Shown here in pieces: positions 1-7,768 of a DNA stretch of 14,410 bases. How positions within the stretch are numbered: the first letter of the stretch is position 1; each line of letters starts with the position of its first letter. The notes below the pieces were generated by a model. That model did not search any database and was not told where the DNA came from. It saw only the letters and a program-made list of their open reading frames with translations. The position numbers and the translations under genes were made by a program. Location: NCBI GenBank assembly GCA_031257995.1, contig JAIRNN010000005.1, positions 1 to 14,410 on the forward strand, read 5' to 3'. Origin of the DNA: Spirochaetaceae bacterium (GTDB taxonomy: Bacteria > Spirochaetota > Spirochaetia > Treponematales > Breznakiellaceae).

Positions 1-352
1 TCCTCTCCCAAGATTCCAGCGCGTAACGGATAAACGCGGTAAGGCTGGCTGCCGAGCCGTATCCCGACGGATTGAAATCCAGATGCAGCACGGGATATTC
101 CCGCCATGCCGTTTCCCGCCCCGCTATCGCGAGCCCGTCAAACAACTCCTTCTTCCCCTGAAAGTAGGCTTTCAGCGTGGTCAAGAAGAGGCTCTTCCCA
201 AAACGGCGCGGACGGCTCAGAAAGTAGGGCGCGGGCTCGTTCGCCAGTTTCCACACATATTCGGTCTTGTCCACATAGAGACAGCCGAAAGTCCTCAGCT
301 TCTCGAAGTCCTGTATGCCTATCGGCAGCTTGCGGGATCGCGTTGTTTCCAT
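1..352 (-). CDS. AAA-ATPase-like (DUF1703-type) protein, N-terminal part only
   Basis: The frame starts at the ATG at 350-352 (minus) and stays open for 117 codons to the window edge, so only the N-terminus is visible. It opens with LPIGIQDFEKLR and YVDKTEYVWKL. A P-loop-like segment, LSRPRRFGKS (residues 45-54), follows. This is the typical beginning of the AAA-ATPase_like/DUF1703 family, whose members usually end in a PD-(D/E)XK-nuclease-like domain (outside the window). Such genes are multicopy in many gut bacteria and treponemes; their role is unproven. There is no Shine-Dalgarno. Instead a TATACT box (360-365, minus) ends seven bases before the ATG, as in a leaderless transcript. It lies downstream of psuG on the same strand but probably has its own promoter. 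Confidence 0.8.
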   Translation of the reverse strand, partial: METTRSRKLPIGIQDFEKLRTFGCLYVDKTEYVWKLANEPAPYFLSRPRRFGKSLFLTTLKAYFQGKKELFDGLAIAGRETAWREYPVLHLDFNPSGYGSAASLTAFIRYALESWER

Positions 353-359
353 AAGTACC

Positions 360-365
360 AGTATA
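360..365 (-). promoter_or_regulatory. -10 box TATACT, seven bases before an ATG (leaderless candidate)
   Basis: On the minus strand TATACT is followed by GGTACTT and then the ATG of the AAA-ATPase-like gene. Transcription would begin at or next to the start codon. The -35 region (about 383-388, TTCCTC) is poor. The same TATACT-N7-ATG layout occurs at tsaD. Confidence 0.45.
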
Positions 366-441
366 CACCAAAACGCGGCGCAGAGGAAGTGTATATGGCG
401 CCTTCTCGGCGACAAGATGCGGTCTTTTTTATAGCACGGCC

Positions 442-1368
442 TTAACTCAAAACGGCGAAAGCTGCGGCCATGTCCGCTGCCAGTGCCGCGTTCCCATATA
501 CCAGACGCTTGTTCGCTTCCAGACTTTCCCCGCCGGTCAACTCTTTAACCGCATCCAGCAGGAAGGGGGTTATCTCCTTGCCGGTTATTTTTTTCGCATC
601 CGCCCGGCGCAGGGCTTCCTCAATCGCGCCGTTTATCTTCTCCGGCGGCACGGCGTATTCCGGCGGTATAGGGTTCCCGATGATGATACCTCCGTGAAGG
701 GCGAGATCCCACTTCACCTTGAGCATACGGGCAGCGGCGGCAGCATCATCCACGCGTAGGGGGGCATCGAATCCTGAGTCCGGGGTGTAGAAGGCCGGAA
801 AGCGGTTCTGACCGAACGCGACCACAGGGATGCCCAGCGTTTCCATGTATTCCAGAGTACGGCCTATGTCGAGGATGCTCTTGACCCCTGCGGAAATCAC
901 ACAGACATCGGTGGTCTGAAGTTCCGTGAGATCGGCGGAGATGTCCATGGAACATTCCGCGCCCCGGTGTACACCACCGACCCCGCCGGTGGCGAAGAAG
1001 CGTATGCCAACCCTGTCGGCCAAAATCATGGTGGCGGCAACCGTTGTCGCGCCGTCTTGCCCCAGAGACAGCACGGCGGCCAAGTCCCGGCGGGAACACT
1101 TTACCACGTTTTTGGCCTTTGCGAGGTACTCAAGCTCCCCCCGGTTAAGACCGATTTTGACCCGGCCTTTCAGAATGGCGATGGTGGCGGGGACGGCCCC
1201 ATGATCCCGGACGATCCTTTCGCAGTTCGCCGCGCAGTCAAGGTTATCGGGATAGGGCATCCCATGAGAAATGATTGTCGATTCCAACGCGACTACGGCC
1301 TTCCCCTGATCTAGGGCTTGCCGTATCTCCGGCAGGACATCCATGTATTTGTCCCAAGGTTTTGACAT
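442..1368 (-). CDS. psuG: pseudouridine-5'-phosphate glycosidase
   Basis: This 308-aa protein has the full length of the family (E. coli PsuG is about 312 aa). It hydrolyses pseudouridine 5'-phosphate to uracil and ribose 5-phosphate, breaking a C-C glycosidic bond in the cytoplasm. Family signatures are clear: ALESTIISHGMPYP (27-40), ATGGVGGVHR (126-135), DISADL (142-147) and SAGVKSILDI (159-168). By alignment in my head with E. coli Glu31, Lys93, His137, Asp149 and Lys166, the matching residues are E29, K90, H134, D146 and K163; K163 would form the Schiff base. A strong Shine-Dalgarno (AAGGAGG) precedes the ATG and overlaps the end of psuK, 10 bp upstream. It is the last gene of the yjjI-yjjW-psuK-psuG operon and acts directly after PsuK. 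Confidence 0.95.
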   Translation of the reverse strand: MSKPWDKYMDVLPEIRQALDQGKAVVALESTIISHGMPYPDNLDCAANCERIVRDHGAVPATIAILKGRVKIGLNRGELEYLAKAKNVVKCSRRDLAAVLSLGQDGATTVAATMILADRVGIRFFATGGVGGVHRGAECSMDISADLTELQTTDVCVISAGVKSILDIGRTLEYMETLGIPVVAFGQNRFPAFYTPDSGFDAPLRVDDAAAAARMLKVKWDLALHGGIIIGNPIPPEYAVPPEKINGAIEEALRRADAKKITGKEITPFLLDAVKELTGGESLEANKRLVYGNAALAADMAAAFAVLS

Positions 1369-1378
1369 TTGCGCCTCC

Positions 1379-2338
1379 TTAAAAGTGATTCAAAGCCCGC
1401 AGGTCTTTGCTCCAGTCATTGTTTTTCAGGCTCCGTTCCAGAACTCTTTCCACGGTGAGTTTCCCGTTTACCCCGTCGGCACTTTCCACGGTAATCGCCG
1501 CACAGGCCGCTCCAAACGCCGCGTTTTCTTCAGGCGGCCGGCCAAGACAGAAACTGTAGGCAACTCCGGCGGCAAAAGCATCCCCCGCGCCGTTGACATT
1601 CACCAGAGCAGCCGGGAGGATCGGCTGTTTGAAGAAACCGCCCCCGGAAGCGCAGCAGCTTCCCTGTTCCCCTAGGGTAAGATAGACCTGAGCGGACCCT
1701 TCATCCAGTATTCGGCGGCAGCCTTCCCTCAGGGCTCTGTCTGTGTCTAGGGGAAACCCGGCCAATGCCGCAGCTTCGGCCCGGTTCGCCTTGAGCAACG
1801 CCATGTCCGGGAGTATAGCCCTGAGCCGCTCCGACTTGCTTACCGATACGGCATCCGCCATAAGGGGAACACGGAACAATGCCGTCTGCTGCCTTATGGC
1901 TTCCAAAGTTTTGGGCCGCAGGTTTGCGTCAAGCACCACAAGGTCTGATGTCCTGATGGTATCGCCCAAGGTTTCCACATCGGCAGGGCCGATGGATTCC
2001 ACTGCGGCCATGTCGTTGACCGCGATGAACAGCTCCCCGGCTGGTTCCAGAAGCGCCAGGTAAAGGCCGGTGGCGAAGCCCTTCCGCAGAATCAGCGCCG
2101 AATCATCCAGCCCCGATTCCACTAGAGATTCCCGCAGAAACTTCCCGAAGCCGTCGTCCCCAACGGCACTGACAAAGGTAACTTCCGCGCCTAACCGAGC
2201 CATGTTACAGGCTATGTTCCGGGCTACTCCGCCGCCGCTCAGATGTATGTTTGCGGGATTGGAATCCCGCTCCCGCAGGGGTGCCGCCGAAATCCCGGTT
2301 ATATCCATATTGGCTCCGCCTATCACCGTTATCTTCAT
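1379..2338 (-). CDS. psuK: PfkB-family sugar kinase, probably pseudouridine kinase
   Basis: A 319-aa PfkB/ribokinase-family kinase. I chose the ATG at 2336-2338 because it overlaps the upstream stop as ATGA (translational coupling) and gives the usual start MKITVIGGANMDITG; a longer frame to 2371 would run inside yjjW. The substrate-side glycine motif LSGGGVARNIACN is near residues 33-45. The PfkB signature NVNGAGDAFAAG lies near 247-258, with the catalytic base Asp in GAGD (about D253). Pseudouridine kinase transfers phosphate from ATP to the 5'-OH of pseudouridine, supplying the substrate for PsuG encoded 10 bp downstream. Specificity is inferred from that neighbour, since PfkB kinases for ribose or nucleosides look alike. 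No pseudouridine transporter gene is visible in the operon. Confidence 0.88.
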   Translation of the reverse strand: MKITVIGGANMDITGISAAPLRERDSNPANIHLSGGGVARNIACNMARLGAEVTFVSAVGDDGFGKFLRESLVESGLDDSALILRKGFATGLYLALLEPAGELFIAVNDMAAVESIGPADVETLGDTIRTSDLVVLDANLRPKTLEAIRQQTALFRVPLMADAVSVSKSERLRAILPDMALLKANRAEAAALAGFPLDTDRALREGCRRILDEGSAQVYLTLGEQGSCCASGGGFFKQPILPAALVNVNGAGDAFAAGVAYSFCLGRPPEENAAFGAACAAITVESADGVNGKLTVERVLERSLKNNDWSKDLRALNHF

Positions 2339-3318
2339 ACCACTACCGCCATTATACCATGATTCGCGCATATTGTGGCAAGGGCATCCATCAGCTCCGC
2401 ATCCGGTTCTTTCAAGGATGCCGCAGGTACGGGCCGTACTCCCACCGGACGGTACCGGATTAGCTTGTACCGGGGCAAGTCAGTGGTTCCGGTCAAGCCC
2501 TGAGGACACGCTTTGCGGTATCGGGCGGCGCGGCTTCTCACCAGCCTGAGACAGACCTTTTCGACCAGAGCCCTGGCATCTATGAGGCCGGGACTTACCA
2601 CCGTGCGTACTTCCCATAGTTTCCCCGTTAGGGCAAGGAAATCCATCTTTTCCAGGAGTTTTTCGCCGCTCCTGCCGGTAACCTGGACATACTCCGCATC
2701 ATCACCATACCGACCGCGCACCGCAACGGATTCCGGGTCCGCTTTTACGTCCAGCATCACCGCGTCAGTAACCGACATGAGGGCGGGGTCTCCGGCATAA
2801 TCGTAACTTCCGTTGCTGTCCATGAAAAAGGTAAGGGATTTTTTCCGCGCCAGAGTACCCAAGGCGCGCAGAAATTCCGGGTACAGGGTACATTCCCCGC
2901 CTGAAACCGTTATCCCCCGGATGAAGGCTATGGATGGCTCAATTTTCGCCATCACTTCCGCAGGGCTCATGAACCGCACCCGGGGACTGGAATTACAGGG
3001 GCAAGCCTTGAGACAGGCATCGCAGAGAGCGCATTTCTTCCGTTCCCAGCGGATACCGCCGATTTTTCCGCCCCCTGAAGAACCGCCACCAAGCCCGGCA
3101 TCCCCCGTTATCGACAACGCCCCCACGGGGCAACCCCTTACGCAAACGCCGCAGGAACAGCACAGGGAGATGGTTTCGGGGTTGTGGCAGTAAACACAAT
3201 CGTAGTTGCACCCTTGTAAAAACACTACCGCCCGGTTGCCGGGTCCGTCAACGATACTTGATCGCAGGATGCGGTTTACCGGTGCGCGCACGGCAGACCC
3301 GGCGGTATCGTTTTGCAT
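2335..3318 (-). CDS. yjjW: YjjW-family radical SAM glycyl-radical-enzyme activase
   Basis: A 327-aa activating enzyme. The radical SAM motif CNYDCVYC (C37, C41, C44) follows an N-terminus typical of activases (SSIVDGPGNRAVVFLQGC). An inserted ferredoxin-like domain has two complete 4Fe-4S motifs: C53-C56-C59-C63P and C96-C99-C102-C106P. The SAM-binding TVSGGEC segment is at 137-143. Activases of this type cleave S-adenosylmethionine and abstract hydrogen from a glycine of the partner enzyme, here the YjjI-like protein encoded 17 bp upstream. Two clusters between the radical SAM loop and the barrel are usual for this group. A glycine/serine-rich spacer (75-88) between the two cluster motifs is odd. 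The stop overlaps the psuK start as ATGA. Family assignment is strong; the exact subfamily rests on the neighbour. Confidence 0.9.
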   Translation of the reverse strand: MQNDTAGSAVRAPVNRILRSSIVDGPGNRAVVFLQGCNYDCVYCHNPETISLCCSCGVCVRGCPVGALSITGDAGLGGGSSGGGKIGGIRWERKKCALCDACLKACPCNSSPRVRFMSPAEVMAKIEPSIAFIRGITVSGGECTLYPEFLRALGTLARKKSLTFFMDSNGSYDYAGDPALMSVTDAVMLDVKADPESVAVRGRYGDDAEYVQVTGRSGEKLLEKMDFLALTGKLWEVRTVVSPGLIDARALVEKVCLRLVRSRAARYRKACPQGLTGTTDLPRYKLIRYRPVGVRPVPAASLKEPDAELMDALATICANHGIMAVVV

Positions 3319-3335
3319 TTTTGTGGATGCGGGAA

Positions 3336-4865
3336 TTACCGCCGCTTCCTTTCCAGCACACGGGCGTTGACTGTCGCTCCGAGTCCCAGAGCCGTGGTAT
3401 TCTGTAGCACGTTCTTCCCCGCCTTAAGCTTGTCCATCTCGGAACGCTTGACCAGGTAGCCGGTAACCCGAATCACGTCCGAATCCCCTGAGTGAATGGA
3501 AAAGTACCGGCCGCCCGTGGAGAAGCCGCCTTTCACCATGTCCAGCAGGTATTCCGGATTGCGTCTGACCGTGGGCTCTATCACAAAAACATCTCCCGTC
3601 CCGGCGGGAAAATACTTATGAAATAAACCGCAATGGATCAGATGATCGCTCAATTCCTCAGGTTCCTCGCCTATAGGAATCCGTGTCGCCGGACTTTCAC
3701 CGACATCGGTATCAATCCCCACCTGACCGTGGAGCAGGAATCTTCCCTCTGTGGCCGCGCAATAGGGGTTATGATGTTTCTTCACCATGCTGTCAAGGGT
3801 ATCCATGATGCGTATCCCCAAGCCGTCCGCCTCGCGGCTGTGACCAAAGCGGTCTTTCCGCCCTTCCTTTTCCATAAGGGTGTTTACACACTCCGCAAGC
3901 CCCACCATCCCGAACATGCCGGTAAACCGGTCCCTATCGATAAACCCTTCTCCGGCGAGGAAGTTGGACTCGAAAAACCCGGATTTTTCCACCATGAAGG
4001 CGATGCGCCGGTCCATGTAGGCCATCATGGTTTCCGCAGCGTTTTCCAGTTTGGGCCAAAAACCGGCAAGACCGGAAGCGGCGGCGGCCAGATGACCCAG
4101 CCTGAGCCGCGACAGGGTATAGGAACCGCCGCCCACGAGGAGGCCGTTGTAACAGCTTACTACGGCGTAGTCTTCGCCCAATTCCCCCAGGAACATTCGG
4201 TGATTGGCAAAACTCGGCTTAGCGCTTCCCATTGCCGTCTCTGCCGCCAAGAGAGCAAAATCTTCGGGAGTTGTTTCGGGATCGTAGAGGAACGAAATAT
4301 TGGGGACACTTGTGGGATTGTCCCGCTCACATTCCAGGATAAGCCGTCCCGCCAGAGTCTCCCCGGGGCCTATATCGGCGTGGCAGAAGGAATCGGTGAT
4401 CGTCCGATCCACGTAGCGCAGGAAAAGTCCGATCTTTTTGCGCGCCGCCTCCCGGCTTTCCATAACCACAAAAGGCTCCAGTAACCGGTCAAGGAAGCCA
4501 ATGAACACCGGGAAGTTCGTTACCGACGGCACATGACGGATAAATATGGATAGCGCGTTCAACGCTTCATCCAGATCGCGGGGCGGGTCCAACTGCAAAA
4601 ACCGGCAGCCCTCCTCAAAGAGTTTTTTATAATCCGGCACGATATACCGAGGCCGGGGAGGGCAATTGGATTCGTTAAGATCACAAATCACGCCCGCTGC
4701 CTTCAATTCGGGATAATCTTCGGGTAGATCAATGACCTCAATGAGGGATTCCGAAAGCCTTTCCAGACCGGTTACTTTTTGCTCATGGGTCAAAAGTCTG
4801 TTGCAGACGGTATCCAGTATTGCCCGGCGAGTTTCTTCAACGCGTTCCATAGTGACAGGTCTCAT
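3336..4865 (-). CDS. yjjI: YjjI-family glycyl radical enzyme
   Basis: This is a 509-aa protein starting MRPVTMERVEETRR at 4865. AGGAGA (4873-4878) sits 7 bases before that ATG. A longer frame to 4919 has no such site, and E. coli YjjI has about the same length (516 aa). The glycyl radical loop RVTGY (466-470, radical glycine about G469) lies 40 residues from the C-terminus, as in pyruvate-formate-lyase-type enzymes. A probable thiyl cysteine is C238 in VVSCYNGL, though this is my assignment. The protein is oxygen-sensitive by family rule and needs the YjjW-like activase encoded next. The reaction of YjjI is, to my knowledge, not established; E. coli yjjI-yjjW lies beside the deo nucleoside-catabolism genes. 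Here it heads an operon with psuK-psuG, again pointing to nucleoside or pentose catabolism. Confidence 0.9.
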   Translation of the reverse strand: MRPVTMERVEETRRAILDTVCNRLLTHEQKVTGLERLSESLIEVIDLPEDYPELKAAGVICDLNESNCPPRPRYIVPDYKKLFEEGCRFLQLDPPRDLDEALNALSIFIRHVPSVTNFPVFIGFLDRLLEPFVVMESREAARKKIGLFLRYVDRTITDSFCHADIGPGETLAGRLILECERDNPTSVPNISFLYDPETTPEDFALLAAETAMGSAKPSFANHRMFLGELGEDYAVVSCYNGLLVGGGSYTLSRLRLGHLAAAASGLAGFWPKLENAAETMMAYMDRRIAFMVEKSGFFESNFLAGEGFIDRDRFTGMFGMVGLAECVNTLMEKEGRKDRFGHSREADGLGIRIMDTLDSMVKKHHNPYCAATEGRFLLHGQVGIDTDVGESPATRIPIGEEPEELSDHLIHCGLFHKYFPAGTGDVFVIEPTVRRNPEYLLDMVKGGFSTGGRYFSIHSGDSDVIRVTGYLVKRSEMDKLKAGKNVLQNTTALGLGATVNARVLERKRR

Positions 4866-4872
4866 TTTATTG

Positions 4873-4890
4873 TCTCCTGTTCTTAGTATA
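4873..4890 (-). promoter_or_regulatory. yjjI ribosome binding site and candidate -10 box
   Basis: AGGAGA (4873-4878 on the minus strand) decides the start at 4865. TATACT (4885-4890) is a good -10 hexamer, but it would place transcription start almost on the Shine-Dalgarno, and no convincing -35 is seen. The true operon promoter may lie further upstream in 4900-5010. Confidence 0.35.
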
Positions 4891-5018
4891 CCCCATTTAG
4901 CGGAATAAGAAAAGCCCACGCAGTAATTCTGATTTCACGGGGGGAAGTCTCCCGCTGTCAACAACTTAAGAATTTTTGTCCACAGATTCCACTCCAATCC
5001 TTCCGCATTAAACACGGC

Positions 5019-5134
5019 TTTAATCACAGGGAATCGCAGATTACACGGATAAGCTCGGATGAACACAGATGAAGAGGATTTAGTGATAAAAAATCTGTGT
5101 CCATCCGTGTCATTTGCGTTCAGCTGTGGTTAAA
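5019..5134. repeat. Long imperfect palindrome, REP-like dispersed repeat (copy A)
   Basis: Outer arms TTTAATCACAG (5019-5029) and CTGTGGTTAAA (5124-5134) pair with one mismatch. Inside them, GCAGATTACACGGAT pairs imperfectly with ATCCGTGTCATTTGC, and ACACAGAT with ATCTGTGT, leaving a loop of about 20 bases. The vocabulary (CACAGATGA, GGATNACACG, TTTAACC/GGTTAAA) recurs at 5831-5930 and in a fragment at 11684-11711, so this is a dispersed family. It sits upstream of the RAYT-like gene. 4920-5018 holds nothing else I can name. Confidence 0.7.
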
Positions 5135-5184
5135 TGTAATTTTTCGCGTTTTTTCCGTGCTGGATTAAAGCAGGACGGCTGCCA

Positions 5185-5219
5185 ACCGCATATATAGTAC
5201 GGAGGATTGTATATGCGGT
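5185..5219 (+). promoter_or_regulatory. Hairpin holding the RAYT-like gene's start codon
   Basis: ACCGCATATA (5185-5194) is perfectly complementary to TATATGCGGT (5210-5219). The ATG (5213-5215) is in the right arm and GGAGG (5201-5205) is in the loop. Folding in the mRNA would mask the start codon while exposing the Shine-Dalgarno, suggesting that translation is held low or regulated. The DNA palindrome could also be a protein-binding site. Confidence 0.55.
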
Positions 5220-5719
5220 CAAAAAGAAAACTTGCGCAAAACGTCTGGTACAAAGTTGGAACAGAGATCAATATCGGCGAACCCTTGTTCAAGTTGCCGA
5301 CTACCGTCGTGCTGTTCCACCGCGTACTCCGCGAAACAAAAGCGCGTTACGGCTTCGAGATGCGCTGTCTCCGGCTTGAGGGGGCGTGGCTCACGTTCTA
5401 TATCAAGCCCGAAGACGGCTTTATGCTGCCGCTGATAATGCAGCTGCTGAAACAAACGTTTTCCCTGCGGTTCAACATAATGGTGGGACGGAGGGGGCAC
5501 GTTTGGGGGGAGCGGTATGAGTCGGAGATCCTGGACGGTGAGCCGCCGGAATGGGCGGAAGAGGCAGACTGGGGGGCAATAGACAAATCGGCAAACACGC
5601 CGGTAGCGGGGGCAATAGCCTACACCTTGACGTGGGACAGCCTTAGGTCGCCCGGGATGACGATAACGACCCGGTTTTCGGCCCGAAACGCCGCCAAACC
5701 CGCATCTCCGTCGGGATAA
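5213..5719 (+). CDS. RAYT/Y1-transposase-like protein without the HUH motif
   Basis: A 168-aa protein starting MRSKRKLAQNVWYKV, with GGAGG 7 bases upstream. The layout resembles REP-associated tyrosine transposases (RAYT, TnpA_REP): an N-terminal VWYKVGTEIN strand, a FYIKPEDG segment (62-69), a helix LPLIMQLLKQTFSLRFN (72-88), then GRRGHVWGERYESEIL (92-107), which corresponds to the family's GHLWQGRF-like block. Where family members have the metal-binding NHFH motif, this copy reads AWLT (58-61), so both histidines are missing. Single-strand DNA cleavage is therefore doubtful; the protein may bind but not cut, or be a decayed copy. After about residue 145 the tail is low-complexity and unlike the family. 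Related palindromes flank it on both sides, as expected for a RAYT and its REPs. I judge the family by pattern only. Confidence 0.65.
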   Translation: MRSKRKLAQNVWYKVGTEINIGEPLFKLPTTVVLFHRVLRETKARYGFEMRCLRLEGAWLTFYIKPEDGFMLPLIMQLLKQTFSLRFNIMVGRRGHVWGERYESEILDGEPPEWAEEADWGAIDKSANTPVAGAIAYTLTWDSLRSPGMTITTRFSARNAAKPASPSG

Positions 5720-5830
5720 CCGCCCCGGATCACGGCCCAAAAGGGTTGCAGCAAGCCTCAAAGTTTACGGTCCAAGATGGCCGCAGGGGAGGTCTGCCCA
5801 GTCCCGCAACGCTCACGAATATCGGCTCAC

Positions 5831-5930
5831 GTTTAACCGCAGATGGCGACACAGATGACGGATACACGCAGATTTTTCACACTGGATGCCGCTCAACCTG
5901 TGTAATCTGGGTAATCCGTATTCATCTGTG
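5831..5930. repeat. REP-like dispersed repeat (copy B)
   Basis: A left arm of 25 bases at 5850-5874 (CACAGATGACGGAT, then ACACGCAGATT) is imperfectly complementary to 5904-5930 (AATCTGGGTAATCCGTA, then TTCATCTGTG). The stretch starts with TTTAACCGCAGATGG at about 5832. Motif content matches copy A at 5019-5134. Copies A and B bracket the RAYT-like gene. Confidence 0.65.
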
Positions 5931-6214
5931 GGTACTCCTTGTGATGAATGCCGTGATGAAGCCTGTGTTAAGGCCAGGGGCGTTACGGGGGCGGTAAGCG
6001 CCCCGTAGAGGGGGATCGTGGAAGACCAAACGGAGGGAGGTGTGGATGCGCCGTGGGTGCGGACATATTGACCGGAGAGCGGGCTGGAGCGAAGGGGGAG
6101 ACCTCCCCCTCCTTAACTTCTTGAGTGGGCTGGATGTCCCTTTCGGAAACAGACAGGTGGCGCAAATGCGGGAAAACTGATAGTATGGGGGTCTTGACGG
6201 AGAACGGAGGATAT
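5931..6214. other. Non-coding spacer with GC-rich hairpins before citrate synthase
   Basis: I see no gene here. Two hairpins stand out: GGGGCGTTAC with GTAAGCGCCCC (5977-6004), and an almost perfect AGGGGGAG-CTCCCCCT palindrome at 6093-6110. The latter is not followed by a T-run, so it is a poor terminator. TAGTAT (6181-6186) is a weak -10 candidate for the downstream gene. Confidence 0.5.
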
Positions 6215-7555
6215 ATGAGCGCGATTCATGATTATGTGGCCAGCATTGAGCGGAATGACGACATTGATTTTTCTCTTTACGATAAATATAACGTAAAACG
6301 CGGGCTTCGCAACGCGGATGGGACGGGTGTGCTGGTTGGGCTGACACGGGTGGGCGACGTGAAGGGTTACGAGATGCGGGACGGGATGAAGGTCGCGATT
6401 GACGGAAAGCTCTTTTATCGCGGCGTTGACGTTGAGGATATTGTTATGCGCGCCGCTGCGGAGAGGCGTTATGCTTTTGAGGAGACGGCATACCTTTTGA
6501 TGTTCGGCTCGCTTCCCAACGAGGGACAGCTTGAGGGGTTTTGCCGGATTCTGGGCGCGAACCGCCGCCTGCCGCCCGATTTTGCCGAGGACAATATTAT
6601 GAAGTCGCCGTCCCGGAACGTGATGAATAAACTTGCCCGTTCGGTGCTTACGCTTTATTCGTGGGACAAGCAGCCGGAGAACAATTCGTCTGAAAACGTT
6701 TTGCGCCAGTGTATCGAGATTGTTGCGCGGTTTCCGACGATTACCGCCTACTCGTATATGGCCAAGAAACATTACTTTGACGGGGAAAGCCTGATCCTCC
6801 ATTTTCCCGACGAAAACCAGCAGACGGCGGAAACGATTCTGCGCCTCATCCGTCCTGACCAGATTTTTACCCGCGAGGAGGCGGAACTGCTTGACCTCGC
6901 GCTTATCCTCCATGCGGAACACGGCGGCGGCAACAACTCCACGTTTTCCGTTCATCTGGTAACGTCCGCCGACACGGACACCTATGCGGCGATTTCCTGC
7001 GGCATCAATTCCCTCAAGGGTTCCAAGCACGGCGGCGCGAATTACAAGGTGATGCGGATGATGGAGGACATCAAGAATAACGTCCGCCGCTGGGATAACG
7101 AGGGCGAGGTTGCCGGTTATCTGGCGAAAATCCTGAAGAAGGAAGCGTTTGACCGTTCCGGCCTGATTTACGGGCAGGGCCACGCCGTTTACACGAAGTC
7201 CGATCCCCGCGCGATTCTGCTCCGCAACAAGGCCGCCGACCTCGTGAACGAAAAACGCCTTGGCGACGAGTTTCACCTGTACCGCTTGGTCGAACGCCTC
7301 GTGCCGGAAGTATTTCACAAGGTGAAGCCCGGCGCGAAGAAAAGTCTTTGTGCCAACGTCGACTTCTATTCCGGCTTTGTCTACAAGATGCTCGGTATCC
7401 CCGAAGAACTGTACACGCCTCTCTTTGCCGCAAGCCGGGTCGCCGGGTGGTGCGCCCACCGTCTCGAAGAAATCGTCGCCGGACGAAAAATCATCCGCCC
7501 CGCCTACAAATGTGTGCAGGATCCGGTTAAGTATGTCCCGCTGGAGAAGCGGTAA
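6215..7555 (+). CDS. gltA: citrate synthase (citrate/2-methylcitrate synthase family)
   Basis: This 446-aa enzyme condenses oxaloacetate and acetyl-CoA to citrate and CoA in the cytoplasm. I start at the ATG at 6215, because GGAGG (6206-6210) precedes it and the extra codons upstream to 6125 look non-coding. Signatures are all present: LHAEHGGGNNSTF (232-244), SKHGGAN (270-276), YGQGHAVYTKSDPR (319-332), NVDFYSG (381-387) and RPAYKC (428-433). By family comparison the oxaloacetate-binding and catalytic residues are H236, H272, H323, R332 and D383. It is a single-gene unit with no aconitase or isocitrate dehydrogenase nearby. In a fermentative spirochaete it most likely feeds 2-oxoglutarate/glutamate synthesis rather than a full TCA cycle; that is inference. 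A 2-methylcitrate synthase role cannot be excluded. Confidence 0.95.
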   Translation: MSAIHDYVASIERNDDIDFSLYDKYNVKRGLRNADGTGVLVGLTRVGDVKGYEMRDGMKVAIDGKLFYRGVDVEDIVMRAAAERRYAFEETAYLLMFGSLPNEGQLEGFCRILGANRRLPPDFAEDNIMKSPSRNVMNKLARSVLTLYSWDKQPENNSSENVLRQCIEIVARFPTITAYSYMAKKHYFDGESLILHFPDENQQTAETILRLIRPDQIFTREEAELLDLALILHAEHGGGNNSTFSVHLVTSADTDTYAAISCGINSLKGSKHGGANYKVMRMMEDIKNNVRRWDNEGEVAGYLAKILKKEAFDRSGLIYGQGHAVYTKSDPRAILLRNKAADLVNEKRLGDEFHLYRLVERLVPEVFHKVKPGAKKSLCANVDFYSGFVYKMLGIPEELYTPLFAASRVAGWCAHRLEEIVAGRKIIRPAYKCVQDPVKYVPLEKR

Positions 7556-7768
7556 GCCTTCTGCGAATAATGGATAATGCGGGGGACCCCCAATGCCACA
7601 CGCGAAACGGGCATAACCATAGTTGTGCTAGGCGTGTTTTGGCATTTCTGCAACACGGTGTGAAGCCCAACAAATGCTCCACCGTGGATAAATGCAACAG
7701 GCCCCATCTCCCCCTCGCTCCAGACTTGTTCCGGCTATTTGGGGTGGAGTTTCGCACAGGGCGCAGCC
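7556..7768. other. Non-coding stretch with several inverted repeats
   Basis: No convincing gene. GGGGG-A-CCCCC (7581-7591) is followed by TGCCACACGC (7594-7603), which pairs with GCGTGTTTTGGCA (7632-7644) with a small bulge. CACGGTG (7654-7660) pairs with CACCGTG (7680-7686). The region could fold as RNA or be a decayed repeat. Open frames on both strands show no family resemblance. Confidence 0.35.

Noticed and set aside
3633..4484. Plus-strand open frame of 283 codons
   Set aside because: It is antisense to the YjjI-family gene, whose glycyl radical motif is intact.
6113..7459. Minus-strand open frame of 448 codons
   Set aside because: It lies antisense to citrate synthase, which is unmistakable; the frame is a by-product of GC-rich codon use.
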